Assembly: GCF_002027555.1 (NCBI RefSeq)
Contig: NZ_MXAP01000035.1
Location: 5,308 to 26,554 of the forward strand
Source of the DNA: Moraxella equi
GTDB lineage: Bacteria; Pseudomonadota; Gammaproteobacteria; Pseudomonadales; Moraxellaceae
Direction of reading: 5' to 3'
Length of the DNA stretch: 21,247 bases
The notes beneath the pieces are model-generated. The model saw only the letters and a list, made by a program, of their open reading frames with translations. It did no database searches and was not told the origin of the DNA. Of the stretch, positions 1 to 7,273 are shown one piece after another. The translations under genes and the position numbers were made by a program. The first letter of the stretch is position 1; each line of letters starts with the position of its first letter.

Positions 1-20
1 AAATTGAAAATTGAAAATTG
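1..20. repeat. Short tandem repeat, 7-bp unit AAAATTG
   Basis: Nearly three head-to-tail copies of AAAATTG lie at the window edge, the first cut by the window start. The rest of 1-165 is AT-rich spacer in which I see no gene. The repeat may continue outside the window. No function is implied. Confidence 0.6.
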
Positions 21-142
21 GAAAATAGTCCTGATTAAATTTTAATCAATTTTACATCCCTTATTCCAAAATTTTTAAAAGCACCCCAAATTTTAAAATT
101 TTTTCATAAGCTTATGTCAAAATAGCATTGAATGCCCGTCTG

Positions 143-171
143 TTTTTGGGTAAGATAAGTCCTATTATAAA
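143..171 (+). promoter_or_regulatory. Weak promoter candidate for the DUF442 gene
   Basis: A TATAAA hexamer at 166-171 is 17 bp downstream of a poor T-rich -35 (143-148). Transcription would begin near 178, so an ATG at 181 would be almost leaderless. The ATG at 193 would have a short leader with a purine-rich ribosome site. The -35 is weak, hence low confidence. Confidence 0.3.
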
Positions 172-192
172 TCACCAAGTATGGGGAATCAC

Positions 193-519
193 ATGCACAC
201 AAACATCACATTGTATAAACAAATCCACCCTTGTCAATGCCAAGCCTTGTCCGAGCTGGGTTTTAAGAGTTTGATAAATTTGCGTTTTGATGATGAGATG
301 GCAGGTCAGCCCAAGACTGCCGAGTTGTGCCAAAGTGCCGAGCAGGTTGGCTTGTCCTATCGTCATTTGCCTGTGGATGGCGAGAGTTTGCACTTGGAGA
401 CGGTGACGGCATTTGCTCATCTGTTGTCTGATTTGCCCAAGCCTGTCATGGTGTTTTGTGGGACGGGCAGCCGTGCCAAACTCCTGTATCAGTCGGCAGT
501 GGTGAGTGGGCTGATTTGA
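193..519 (+). CDS. DUF442 / TIGR01244 family phosphatase-like protein
   Basis: A small single-domain protein (108 aa) of the DUF442/TIGR01244 family, which has a protein-tyrosine-phosphatase-like fold and is often annotated as a sulfur transferase or as the phosphatase-like domain of beta-lactamase-hydrolase-like proteins. Visible family marks are the INLRFDDE segment, the GQP turn, a YRHLPVDG strand and the loop VFCGTGSRAK, which carries the catalytic-type Cys and Arg in a CX4R arrangement. The family commonly has C-R-S-G-T-R here; this protein has C-G-T-G-S-R. I start at 193 rather than the in-frame ATG at 181 because GGGGA at 183-187 is well placed as a ribosome site for the former. A terminator follows at once, so the gene appears monocistronic. 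The substrate is unknown. Homologues are often near sulfide-oxidation or Fe-S genes, but nothing here shows that link. Confidence 0.8.
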   Translation: MHTNITLYKQIHPCQCQALSELGFKSLINLRFDDEMAGQPKTAELCQSAEQVGLSYRHLPVDGESLHLETVTAFAHLLSDLPKPVMVFCGTGSRAKLLYQSAVVSGLI

Positions 520-524
520 TGATG

Positions 525-556
525 ACCGCCAAGTGAGAGCTTAGGCGGTTTTTTTT
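525..556 (+). terminator. Rho-independent terminator after the DUF442 gene
   Basis: Stem ACCGCC (525-530) pairs with GGCGGT (544-549), and a run of eight T follows. It lies 6 nt after the stop codon and separates the small gene from trpE. Confidence 0.85.
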
Positions 557-582
557 ATTGTCTTTTGCCACGCATTTTGGGT

Positions 583-588
583 TATAAT
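583..588 (+). promoter_or_regulatory. -10 element for trpE
   Basis: A perfect TATAAT lies between the upstream terminator and trpE. The -35 is unclear: TTGCCA at 565-570 leaves only 12 bp, and TTGTCT at 558-563 leaves 19 bp. Transcription would start about 18 nt before the ATG at 613, leaving no room for a leader peptide or attenuator. Confidence 0.5.
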
Positions 589-612
589 AATAAAAATTTT
601 TTAGGACTTGTC

Positions 613-2118
613 ATGCTATCTTTATCCGACTTTCACGCTCTTGCCGAGCAAGGCTACACCCACATTCCGCTTATCAAAAAACGTCTCATGGACGATGCCA
701 CGCCTGTGTCGGTATTTGCCAATTTGCGTAAATTTTTTGCGTCCGCTTATCTGTTTGAATCGGTGGTGGGGGGTGAACGTTGGGCGAGATATTCTATGAT
801 TGGGCTGGGTTCGGACATTATTATCCAGTATCATGACGACAAGGTGGTGATAAAGGATGCTCGCAAGGACGAGACGACCACGCACGACACCGACCCATTT
901 GATTTTATCCGCACCTTTATGGCGGAGTACAAAACCCCAAGCCAAAACGAAATGCCTGAGTTACCTGCATTTAGTGGTGGACTCGTGGGCTATTTTGGTT
1001 ATGACATGATACGCGTGATTGAGCCGACTGTTGGCGTGTCAAACTCGCTCAATTCTTTGGCTTTGCCTGATATGTGGCTTACCCTATCATCGTCTGTCGT
1101 GGTGTTTGACAACTTAGAACACACTCTATCTATCGTGGTCTATGCGGACGTACAAGCCAAAGACGGCTACAAAAAAGCGGTCAAACAGCTTGATATTATT
1201 GAAAATCTGCTCTCGCACAAGCCTGATTTGACCGTTAAAAAACAGCCCCTACCGCATTTTGTCTCACAAACAGGACAAAACAAATTCTGCACAGACGTAA
1301 ACCGCATTAAGGAATACATCAAGGCAGGGGACGTCATGCAAGTCGTCCCTGCCCAACGTCTGTCAGGCGAGTACAGTGGCGACCCATTGGCGGTATATCG
1401 GGCGTTGAGATACCTAAATCCGTCTCCTTATCTGTTTCTTATCCAAGGCGAGCTTGCCAATGATGAGCCGTTTCACATCGTGGGGGCGTCGCCTGAGATT
1501 CTCTCTCGCATTGAGACGGTGGGCGATGAGCGTAAAGTTACCGTGCGACCTTTGGCAGGCACTCGCCGTCGTGGCGTGGACATGGCAGAAGATTTGGCAC
1601 TAGAAGCCGAGCTACTCTCCGACCAAAAAGAAATCGCTGAACATCTGATGCTCATTGACTTAGGGCGTAATGACATCGGCAAGGTGTGCGACATTGGCAC
1701 GGTCAAGGTAACCGATAAAATGTTTATTGAACGCTACTCGCAGGTCATGCACATCGCAAGCAACGTAGAAGGCGTGGTGTCAGCTGATAAGGACGCCCTA
1801 GACGTATTTTGTGCAACTTTCCCAGCAGGCACGCTGTCAGGAGCTCCCAAAATCCGAGCCATGCAAATCATCGATGAAGTGGAGCCTGTTCGCCGTAGCG
1901 TGTTTGGTGGGGCGGTGGGCTATCTGGGCTGGGCGGGCAACATGGATACCGCCATTGCCATTCGCACCGCCGTACTAAAAGACGGGCAAGTCCATATCCA
2001 AGCAGGGGCAGGCGTGGTGGCGGACTCAGACCCTGTGGCAGAGTGGGACGAAACCAACAAAAAGGCATTAGCAATTGTCAAGGCGGTGGAAATGGCGTGT
2101 GGGGGGCTTGTAGTGTAG
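613..2118 (+). CDS. trpE: Anthranilate synthase component I
   Basis: TrpE converts chorismate to anthranilate, using ammonia from the TrpG glutaminase, as the first committed step of tryptophan synthesis in the cytosol. The 501-aa product has the full family length. The N-terminal half has the LFES...GERWARYS segment, which corresponds to the LLES tryptophan-feedback site and GRYS(F/M)IG motif. The C-terminal chorismate-binding domain shows RPLAGTRRRG, IDLGRNDIGKV, PAGTLSGAPKIRAMQIIDE and a GGAVGYLG block. I start at the ATG at 613, with AGGAC 5 nt upstream. An in-frame TTG at 565 is rejected because it lies upstream of the -10. No trpG, trpD or trpC follows, so the gene is solitary and ends at a convergent hairpin. 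TrpE is distinguished from PabB by overall length and the clear tryptophan-type N-terminal region. Confidence 0.95.
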   Translation: MLSLSDFHALAEQGYTHIPLIKKRLMDDATPVSVFANLRKFFASAYLFESVVGGERWARYSMIGLGSDIIIQYHDDKVVIKDARKDETTTHDTDPFDFIRTFMAEYKTPSQNEMPELPAFSGGLVGYFGYDMIRVIEPTVGVSNSLNSLALPDMWLTLSSSVVVFDNLEHTLSIVVYADVQAKDGYKKAVKQLDIIENLLSHKPDLTVKKQPLPHFVSQTGQNKFCTDVNRIKEYIKAGDVMQVVPAQRLSGEYSGDPLAVYRALRYLNPSPYLFLIQGELANDEPFHIVGASPEILSRIETVGDERKVTVRPLAGTRRRGVDMAEDLALEAELLSDQKEIAEHLMLIDLGRNDIGKVCDIGTVKVTDKMFIERYSQVMHIASNVEGVVSADKDALDVFCATFPAGTLSGAPKIRAMQIIDEVEPVRRSVFGGAVGYLGWAGNMDTAIAIRTAVLKDGQVHIQAGAGVVADSDPVAEWDETNKKALAIVKAVEMACGGLVV

Positions 2119-2184
2119 AGATTGTGAAAACTATTTACCAACCGACTTAATTAAACACTTATCCGGCACCTGACCGATTTACGC

Positions 2185-2235
2185 AAATCAATATCCTTAA
2201 CCGCCCAAAAATTGAGCGGTTAAGGATATTGATTT
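2185..2235. terminator. Perfect 20-bp hairpin between convergent genes, probable bidirectional terminator
   Basis: Positions 2185-2204 and 2216-2235 are exact inverted repeats of 20 bp around an 11-nt loop. The arms carry A-rich and T-rich outer ends and a GC inner core (CCGC/GCGG). The hairpin sits between the 3' ends of trpE (+) and the binding-protein gene (-), whose stop is 4 bp away. There is no long T run outside the stem. Confidence 0.7.
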
Positions 2236-2238
2236 ATA

Positions 2239-3132
2239 TTAATTCTTCAAAAGCTCTGCTGACGCTTCAACACCAAACCACTTTTCGTAAATCTTGGATA
2301 GTGTGCCGTCTTCTTTGATTTGTTTTAGACCAGCATCGATTTTGTCGGTAAGCTCTTTGTTGCCTTTTTTCATTACAAAGACATTACCACTTGCTTTTCC
2401 GTCCATTTTGGTAAGTTCATCAATGTTGATGTTAGCCAATTCTTTGTCAAAGGCAGGGTTTTCTTTCTTGATATTATTGGCGTAGTACAAAACAACATTG
2501 TTATCCTCAACGATGGCATCAACTTCACCTTTAAGAAGTGCTTGTACTGCCAAGAAAGAAGTTGGGTATTCTGCGATGTTCTCATTACCACCAGCCAATT
2601 CTACGGCTCTATCCTTGTGGTAAGAACCTTGTGGAATGCCAATTTTTTTGCCTTTAAGGGCGGCAAGAGAATTAACTGATGTATTGTCTTTTAGGTGGAA
2701 AACCGAAACTCGAGCATCTATGATAATCCCCGATAGGTCGTATGCAGCTGCACGCTCTTCAGACCAACCTGCCCCTGACCCAACAAGGTCATAAGTATCG
2801 TGGTTTAGGGGCTCAAAGATGCCATCCCAACCCATAGAAATCACTTCAACGTCAAACCCTTGTTTTTCGCCAATGGCTTTGATGACATCAATGTCATAAC
2901 CAATAGCACTGCCTTTTTCATCTTTAAAGGCAAGTGGAGGCAGGGTGGAGTCAACCGCCATGGTGTAGACGACTTCTGTATTGGTTGTGGTAGATTGATT
3001 GGTAGTATCAGGGGCTTGTGTACTTGTTGCGGTCTCTGCAGGAGTTGAGTTGGTGGGTTCGCTGGGCTTATCACAGCCAAATAAAGCAAGAGATGAAGCG
3101 ATGGTCAATGAAGTTAGAAGAGTGCGTTTCAT
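2239..3132 (-). CDS. Amino-acid ABC transporter substrate-binding lipoprotein (SBP family 3)
   Basis: A periplasmic solute-binding protein of 297 aa, of the family that delivers polar or basic amino acids to an inner-membrane ABC permease. The N-terminus is a lipoprotein signal ending in the lipobox LFGC, with lipidation expected at Cys20. A Ser/Thr/Pro-rich linker (about residues 21-52) follows, then the SBP_bac_3 fold: PPLAFKDEKGSAIGYDIDV, the GWDGIFEPL segment, GKKIGIPQGS, the VDAIVEDN hinge and DGTLSKIYEKWFG at the end. I start at the ATG at 3132, directly before the signal sequence. The longer in-frame extension upstream starts at TTG and encodes no sensible leader. No permease or ATPase gene is adjacent, so the protein is an orphan that probably serves a distant transporter. 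The substrate cannot be read from the sequence; annotations such as glutamine, arginine or cystine binding would be guesses. Confidence 0.88.
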   Translation of the reverse strand: MKRTLLTSLTIASSLALFGCDKPSEPTNSTPAETATSTQAPDTTNQSTTTNTEVVYTMAVDSTLPPLAFKDEKGSAIGYDIDVIKAIGEKQGFDVEVISMGWDGIFEPLNHDTYDLVGSGAGWSEERAAAYDLSGIIIDARVSVFHLKDNTSVNSLAALKGKKIGIPQGSYHKDRAVELAGGNENIAEYPTSFLAVQALLKGEVDAIVEDNNVVLYYANNIKKENPAFDKELANINIDELTKMDGKASGNVFVMKKGNKELTDKIDAGLKQIKEDGTLSKIYEKWFGVEASAELLKN

Positions 3133-3165
3133 AATAGAAGGCTCACAAAGAATAAAATATGAATA

Positions 3166-3194
3166 ATTATAGTATTTGCATATGTACTGCACAA
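3166..3194 (-). promoter_or_regulatory. Promoter for the substrate-binding protein gene
   Basis: On the minus strand TTGTGC (3189-3194) and TATAAT (3166-3171) are separated by 17 bp. The predicted start near 3158 gives a leader of about 25 nt before the ATG at 3132. Confidence 0.55.
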
Positions 3195-3810
3195 GTGTTT
3201 TTATTGAAAAACCAAAAATAAATGCCCTTTTATCCTTAATATGATTTATCTGAAAATGGTTATTGGTTTTATTTTTATCAATTGCAATTATTGGTAATGT
3301 CAAACCAATTTTTTTAATAAATAAAAAGACAAAATAATAAAATGATTTTTTTATTTATTTTGTTTTAAAAATGTTGTTATTATTATTTAATAAAATCAAT
3401 GAGTTATCAAATTTCTATTAATTGTTATTTTTAAACATTAAGATATGGTATCGCTTAAAAGATGGATGGTTAATATTGCATTGAATAAATAGTATTTGGT
3501 AATGAATAAAATATATGCATTAAATATCACCACTATTTTTATATAATATAACATATCATCGAAAACGTCTTTTTCAAAAATAATGTTCCGCCTTGTGATG
3601 AAATAATGTGTTGGCAAGTTTGCATGGTTGTATTTGGTATTGTTTGACTGTCAGATGGTAAGATTTTCATGAAACTTTTTTTAAAATGTTATCAATGTTC
3701 AACATGCCCTAAAATGGCGAGCTGTAATGGTGGTTATTTATGGGTTGGGAGAAAAGCCAAGGTTAATGATTTTGTATCGGGGTAGTGATGGCGTGGAGAA
3801 GCTGCTGTTG
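3195..3810. other. AT-rich gene-free spacer
   Basis: This stretch has no convincing coding sequence on either strand. Positions 3300-3560 are extremely AT-rich. The only recognisable item is a solitary mobile-element end at 3663-3712. The spacer lies downstream of both the SBP promoter region and the prs terminator, so it may mark a deletion or insertion scar. Confidence 0.6.
3663..3712. repeat. Solitary copy of the MITE right end
   Basis: The segment 3683-3712 matches 6943-6972 at 29 of 30 positions, and similarity continues leftward through a shared ATTTTCAT. It is the right end of the 213-bp element at 6761-6973. No matching left end is visible within several hundred bases, so this is a remnant or a decayed insertion. 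Confidence 0.65.
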
Positions 3811-3835
3811 AAAAACCCTCAACCAAAGTTGAGGG
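3811..3835 (-). terminator. Rho-independent terminator of prs
   Basis: On the minus strand, arms 3828-3835 and 3816-3823 form a perfect 8-bp stem with a 4-nt loop, followed by five T (3811-3815). It lies 24 nt after the prs stop codon. Confidence 0.85.
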
Positions 3836-3859
3836 CTTGTCTAAATCTATCTGTGAATA

Positions 3860-4807
3860 TTAATACTCAAACATCGCACTGATGGATTCTTCGTTATTGA
3901 TACGACGCAGACTCTCAGCAATCATTGATGCGATGGTAACTTGACGGATTTTTGAGCAGGCTTTGGCTTCGTCTGTCAAAGGAATGGTGTCAGTAACCAC
4001 AATCTCATCTAGGGCGGAGCTTGTGATGTTGTCTAGTGCCTTGCCTGAGAGTACAGGGTGCGTGATGTAGCCGACCACACGTTTTGCCCCTTTGTCTTTT
4101 AGGGCTTGGGCGGCTTTACACAGTGTGCCTGCGGTATCCACGATGTCATCGACGATGATGCAGTCACGCCCTGACACGTCGCCGATGATGTGCATGACTT
4201 CGGATTCATTGGCTTTGGCACGGCGTTTGTCGATGATGGCAAGGTCAACATCACCCAGTGATTTGGCGACGGCTCTGGCTCGCACCACGCCACCGACATC
4301 AGGGGAGACGACCATGATGTTCTCATAATTTTTTTGTTTTAGGTCGCTAAGTAGCACGGGCGTGGCGTATAGGTTGTCCACGGGTACGTCAAAGAAACCT
4401 TGGATTTGGTCAGCGTGCAAATCCACCACCATCACACGGTCAATGCCAGCGACGGACAGCATGTCTGCCACCACACGAGCCGAGATAGGCACACGAGCCG
4501 AACGGGGGCGACGGTCTTGGCGAGCATAGCCAAAATAAGGAATCACGGCAGTGATACGTCCTGCACTAGAACGGCGTAGAGCGTCCGCCAGTAGCACCAC
4601 TTCCATCAGATGGTCGTTGGTCGGGGCACAGGTCGGTTGGAGGATAAAAACGTCTTTACCACGCACGTTCTCTTTAATCTCAACGGCAATCTCGCCATCA
4701 GAGAAGCGGGTAATATCAGACTTACTTAGGGGGATGTGAAGATGGTTGGCGACGGTTTGAGCAAGTTCAGGATTGGCACTTCCTGAAAAGACGGCCATAT
4801 ATGACAT
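3860..4807 (-). CDS. prs: Ribose-phosphate pyrophosphokinase (PRPP synthetase)
   Basis: Prs transfers pyrophosphate from ATP to ribose 5-phosphate, making PRPP for purine, pyrimidine, NAD, histidine and tryptophan synthesis. The 315-aa product has the standard bacterial length and aligns by eye with E. coli Prs throughout. Visible marks are [10 protein letters not shown], the [20 protein letters not shown] block, [12 protein letters not shown] (ATP site), [18 protein letters not shown], and the PRPP loop [18 protein letters not shown]. The C-terminus ISNEE-type motif appears as [13 protein letters not shown] start at the ATG at 4807 because AGGA at 4816-4819 is 8 nt upstream; a second ATG at 4798 would be too far from it. 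The gene has its own promoter between itself and the upstream tRNA terminator. The rplY/pth genes often found after prs in related bacteria are absent here. Confidence 0.97.
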   Translation of the reverse strand: MSYMAVFSGSANPELAQTVANHLHIPLSKSDITRFSDGEIAVEIKENVRGKDVFILQPTCAPTNDHLMEVVLLADALRRSSAGRITAVIPYFGYARQDRRPRSARVPISARVVADMLSVAGIDRVMVVDLHADQIQGFFDVPVDNLYATPVLLSDLKQKNYENIMVVSPDVGGVVRARAVAKSLGDVDLAIIDKRRAKANESEVMHIIGDVSGRDCIIVDDIVDTAGTLCKAAQALKDKGAKRVVGYITHPVLSGKALDNITSSALDEIVVTDTIPLTDEAKACSKIRQVTIASMIAESLRRINNEESISAMFEY

Positions 4808-4848
4808 GAAAAAAATCCTATGGTTGGGACAGTGGGGTTAGCAAGATT

Positions 4849-4876
4849 ATTTTACCATTTTTTACCATCATTGCAA
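4849..4876 (-). promoter_or_regulatory. Promoter for prs
   Basis: On the minus strand TTGCAA (4871-4876) and TAAAAT (4849-4854) are 16 bp apart, downstream of the tRNA terminator. The leader would be about 35 nt. Confidence 0.5.
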
Positions 4877-4920
4877 AGACTCAAACGCGGTAAAATAGCA
4901 ATGTGTAAACAACAAACGTA

Positions 4921-4949
4921 AAAAAACCAGTCTTTCAACTGGCTTTTTT
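4921..4949 (-). terminator. Terminator of the tRNA-Gln pair
   Basis: Stem CCAGT (4927-4931) / ACTGG (4938-4942) is flanked by A6 on one side and T6 on the other, so it can act in both directions. For the tRNA transcript (minus strand) the T run is 4921-4926. Confidence 0.8.
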
Positions 4950-4971
4950 ACTCTTCTCAACCAAAAGAAGA

Positions 4972-5047
4972 TGGCAGAGGCGGCTGGACTCGAACCAACG
5001 GATGTCAGGATCAAAACCTGATGCCTTACCAACTTGGCGACGCCCCT
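4972..5047 (-). tRNA. tRNA-Gln (anticodon TTG), copy 2
   Basis: A 76-nt cloverleaf with CCA encoded. It has a 7-bp acceptor stem with one G-U pair, D arm GCC...GGC, anticodon stem TCAGG/CCTGA with loop TTTTGAT, a 5-nt variable region, and a T arm with loop TTCGAGT. The anticodon TTG reads CAA/CAG (glutamine). It is identical to the copy at 5085-5160 and is the promoter-distal gene. Confidence 0.95.
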
Positions 5048-5084
5048 ATAAAGTGTGATAAATTTTTTAAAAATTTACAGAAAA

Positions 5085-5160
5085 TGGCAGAGGCGGCTGG
5101 ACTCGAACCAACGGATGTCAGGATCAAAACCTGATGCCTTACCAACTTGGCGACGCCCCT
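5085..5160 (-). tRNA. tRNA-Gln (anticodon TTG), copy 1
   Basis: Same 76-nt sequence as 4972-5047, including the encoded CCA. It lies 37 nt upstream of the second copy in one transcription unit. A tRNA-Gln between ispE and prs is a recurrent arrangement in Pseudomonas/Acinetobacter relatives. Confidence 0.95.
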
Positions 5161-5173
5161 ATATAGGCGGACA

Positions 5174-5201
5174 ATTATACCGAAAAATTAAAATTATGCA
5201 A
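5174..5201 (-). promoter_or_regulatory. Promoter for the tRNA-Gln operon
   Basis: On the minus strand TTGCAT (5196-5201), a 16-bp spacer and TATAAT (5174-5179) precede a GC-rich stretch (TGTCCGCC) just after the -10. Such a GC-rich discriminator is typical of stringently controlled stable-RNA promoters. Confidence 0.75.
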
Positions 5202-5268
5202 GGGTTAATTTTTAAAATTTTAAAATAAATTGCTAAGTATTTGAAATTTATCAATTTAAAATGCCCAT

Positions 5269-6138
5269 TTAGTAAAGTCCCCGAGCAAAGAGTGCAGGGC
5301 AGGGGGCATTGTCTATCAAGTGGTTGATGGCGGTGTCATTGAGCTTATAGGGAATGGGTAAAAACACCGCCGAACCTGTGCCACTCATGCGTGCCTTGGT
5401 GCCAATCTTGTGCTCTAAGTCACACAGATAGCCAAAGGCATGGGCGACTTTGGCAGAGCGTGCCAGCACCAGCGGGGTAAAGACGTTGGTAAATAAGGCA
5501 TTATCGCCAAAGAAGTTGGCACCCGATAGGGCGTGATGGCTATACACAGGGCAGTCCCGTTTGAGCTCATCACAGCCGAATAGCGTGGCGGTGCTGACGT
5601 GTTCATTAGGCAGTAACACCAGATAGCCACAGTCGGGTAAGTCAATGGCACTTAGTATCTCGCCAATGCCCGTGGCGATGGCGGAGGTTTTGTGAAAATG
5701 GGCAAAAATAAAAAACGGCACGTCTGCCCCAAGGCTCGCCCCAATCTTGATAAGCTCATCGGCAGAGAGCCGAAGTCCCCACAGCTCGTTGATGGCGATG
5801 AGCGTGGTCGCGCAGTTGGACGAACCCCCGCCCAGTCCTGCCCCTGTGGGGATGTGCTTTTCTAGGACGATTTGGACGGATGAGGCATAAGCAGGATAGC
5901 GTTTGGCTAGGGTCTCGACCGCCTTGACGATAAGGTTGTCATTGATGTCGTCGGTCAGCTCATCTGCCCCTATCAAGGTCACAAGCTTTTGGCTCGTGGA
6001 CGTGCGAAAAGAGAGCGTGTCGCCAAAATCGATGGCGGTAAAAACGCTTTGCAGATGATGATAACCGTTGTTCGCCCTGCCAGTGATGTGCAAAAACAAG
6101 TTGAGTTTGGCAGGCGAGAATAAAGTAAGCTGACTCAT
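5269..6138 (-). CDS. ispE: 4-diphosphocytidyl-2-C-methyl-D-erythritol kinase
   Basis: IspE is the ATP-dependent GHMP kinase that phosphorylates the 2-hydroxyl of CDP-ME in the MEP route to isoprenoids. The 289-aa product has the usual length. The substrate-binding N-terminus SPAKLNLFLHITGR lies at about residues 8-21. The glycine-rich ATP loop PTGAGLGGGSSN is at 97-108, SLGADVPFF with the catalytic-type Asp at about 139, and the C-terminal GHMP motif MSGTGSAVF near residue 250. The start ATG at 6138 is 4 nt from the lolB stop, so the two genes form an operon with lolB first. This pairing is standard in gammaproteobacteria. A gene-free 108-bp interval separates it from the tRNA genes downstream. 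Confidence 0.96.
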   Translation of the reverse strand: MSQLTLFSPAKLNLFLHITGRANNGYHHLQSVFTAIDFGDTLSFRTSTSQKLVTLIGADELTDDINDNLIVKAVETLAKRYPAYASSVQIVLEKHIPTGAGLGGGSSNCATTLIAINELWGLRLSADELIKIGASLGADVPFFIFAHFHKTSAIATGIGEILSAIDLPDCGYLVLLPNEHVSTATLFGCDELKRDCPVYSHHALSGANFFGDNALFTNVFTPLVLARSAKVAHAFGYLCDLEHKIGTKARMSGTGSAVFLPIPYKLNDTAINHLIDNAPCPALFARGLY

Positions 6139-6142
6139 GATA

Positions 6143-6718
6143 TCAATTCGGATAAACGATGGTCATCACCACACGATGTCCGTCGGTGTGATTGATGATA
6201 AGACGGCTGGGACGTGGGCTGTTTTTGGGGTATTCAAAACTGGCTGTCCAGTCGTCATTGGTGCTTTGGGTGAGCCTGCCTTGCTCGTCCTGCTGACTGT
6301 CGGTGTCGCCTTGGGCGGTTTTGCCGACAATCCAGTGGGGCAGATGACTGATGGGGGCGTGCCATCCTGTGGCTTTTTGGAGCAACTCTTCGGGGCTGTC
6401 TGCCTGTATCTCGCCTTTGTCGTTGGTGAGTGTGGCTTGCTGTCCGTCATAGCGGATTTGGGTTGCCCCCATGCCAAACGCCCCTGTTAGGTCAATGGCA
6501 AAGCGCTTATCTTCTTGCCCCCAGTTATAAAAAGCACTGCCTGCCTGTTTGCCGTTGGCGGTGTTTGTGGTGATACCGATTTTACCCATGATGGCAAAGC
6601 GTAGGACATCATCATGAACCTGCTCGCTGATGACAGGGGCGGTCTTGGGCAGGGTTTGGCAAGCGGTGAGTGAGCCTGTGGCGATTAGGGTAAGGATAAG
6701 GGGGCGGATAAATTTCAT
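6143..6718 (-). CDS. lolB: Outer-membrane lipoprotein insertion factor LolB
   Basis: LolB accepts lipoproteins from the periplasmic carrier LolA and inserts them into the outer membrane; it is itself a lipoprotein. The 191-aa product has a signal peptide ending in the lipobox LTAC (Cys20). Family marks include MGKIGITT, GSAFYNWGQ, FAIDLTGAFGMG, GWHAPISHLPHWIVG (the WxxPxxxLxxWI-type motif) and a C-terminal PRPSRLIINHTDG segment. AGGAAG lies 6 nt before the ATG at 6718. The gene is co-transcribed with ispE. The left end of a palindromic repeat element begins only 43 bp upstream of the start, so the lolB promoter is either in that narrow gap or supplied by the element. Confidence 0.92.
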   Translation of the reverse strand: MKFIRPLILTLIATGSLTACQTLPKTAPVISEQVHDDVLRFAIMGKIGITTNTANGKQAGSAFYNWGQEDKRFAIDLTGAFGMGATQIRYDGQQATLTNDKGEIQADSPEELLQKATGWHAPISHLPHWIVGKTAQGDTDSQQDEQGRLTQSTNDDWTASFEYPKNSPRPSRLIINHTDGHRVVMTIVYPN

Positions 6719-6760
6719 GAGCTTCCTGATGATTAAATGGTAAATAATGATGAGTAAAGA

Positions 6761-6973
6761 ATTAGGGTGTGTTGAATATTGGTATTTGCCATGAAAAATG
6801 AGAAAAATCGCACGTTTTTCAAGGAAAAAACTTGAGATTGATAGTTATTCTATCAAGCCAAGTTTTTGACGCAGAAAAACAAGATTTAGCCATTTTTCAT
6901 GCAAAAATAGATTGAAACGTTAAATTTTCATCTTATTTTATAAAAATGTTATCAATGTTCAACACGCCCTAAT
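6761..6973. mobile_element. 213-bp MITE-like palindromic element with terminal inverted repeats
   Basis: The ends 6761-6782 and 6952-6973 are inverted repeats matching at 19 of 22 positions (core TTAGGG(T/C)GTGTTGAA). Inside, CATGAAAAATG (6790-6800) pairs with CATTTTTCATG (6891-6901). AAAAACTTG (6826-6834) pairs with CAAGTTTTT (6859-6867), and TTGATAG (6838-6844) pairs with CTATCAA (6850-6856) around a 5-nt loop. The element therefore folds end to end into one long hairpin. It has no coding capacity and is flanked by a possible TA target duplication. A solitary right end occurs at 3663-3712. It looks like a non-autonomous derivative of an insertion sequence; I cannot name the parent. Confidence 0.75.
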
Positions 6974-7273
6974 GAATAATGAGTGCTAAAGAGTTTTTAA
7001 AAGTTATTTAAAACAAAGATTGGGCTAAATACAAGATGTTACTTAATTCTCCACTTAAAATGGTAACTTATTGATTGTCCCATAATTATTTTTTTGGATT
7101 GTAGAGGTGAATCGTATTCGCCCTTGATAAATTAATCATTTATATAAAGTTGAGAATGGGACATAAGTTGTCTTTTGCTTAAATGATGGTTAAAAAGATT
7201 TTTCTAAAGTTGTTTAACAGTTGTTTAAGAGTTAATTTAATAAGGCATTGTCAAATAAAAATACATGTTAAAA
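6974..7273. other. Gene-free spacer between the MITE and the TPR gene terminator
   Basis: I see no coding sequence. The stretch holds a second small palindromic element at 7076-7163, listed separately, and otherwise AT-rich sequence. Confidence 0.6.
7076..7163. repeat. 88-bp element with 8-bp inverted ends and a central hairpin
   Basis: TGTCCCAT (7076-7083) and ATGGGACA (7156-7163) are exact inverted repeats. Between them GGTGAAT (7106-7112) pairs with ATTCGCC (7116-7122) around a 3-nt loop, with one G-U pair. The GTAG(A/G)GG(T/C)GAAT...ATTCGCCC style of hairpin recalls dispersed intergenic repeats seen in several gammaproteobacteria, but no second copy is in this window. Confidence 0.45.

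Noticed and set aside
565..612. Longer trpE starting at TTG 565
   Set aside because: It would start upstream of the -10 element, and the ribosome site and family alignment favour 613.
3195..3660. Short open frames in the AT-rich gap
   Set aside because: All are short, lack ribosome sites and consist of AT-rich low-complexity codons.
6137..6490. 117-codon plus-strand open frame
   Set aside because: It is antisense to lolB, which has a signal peptide, lipobox and operon context.
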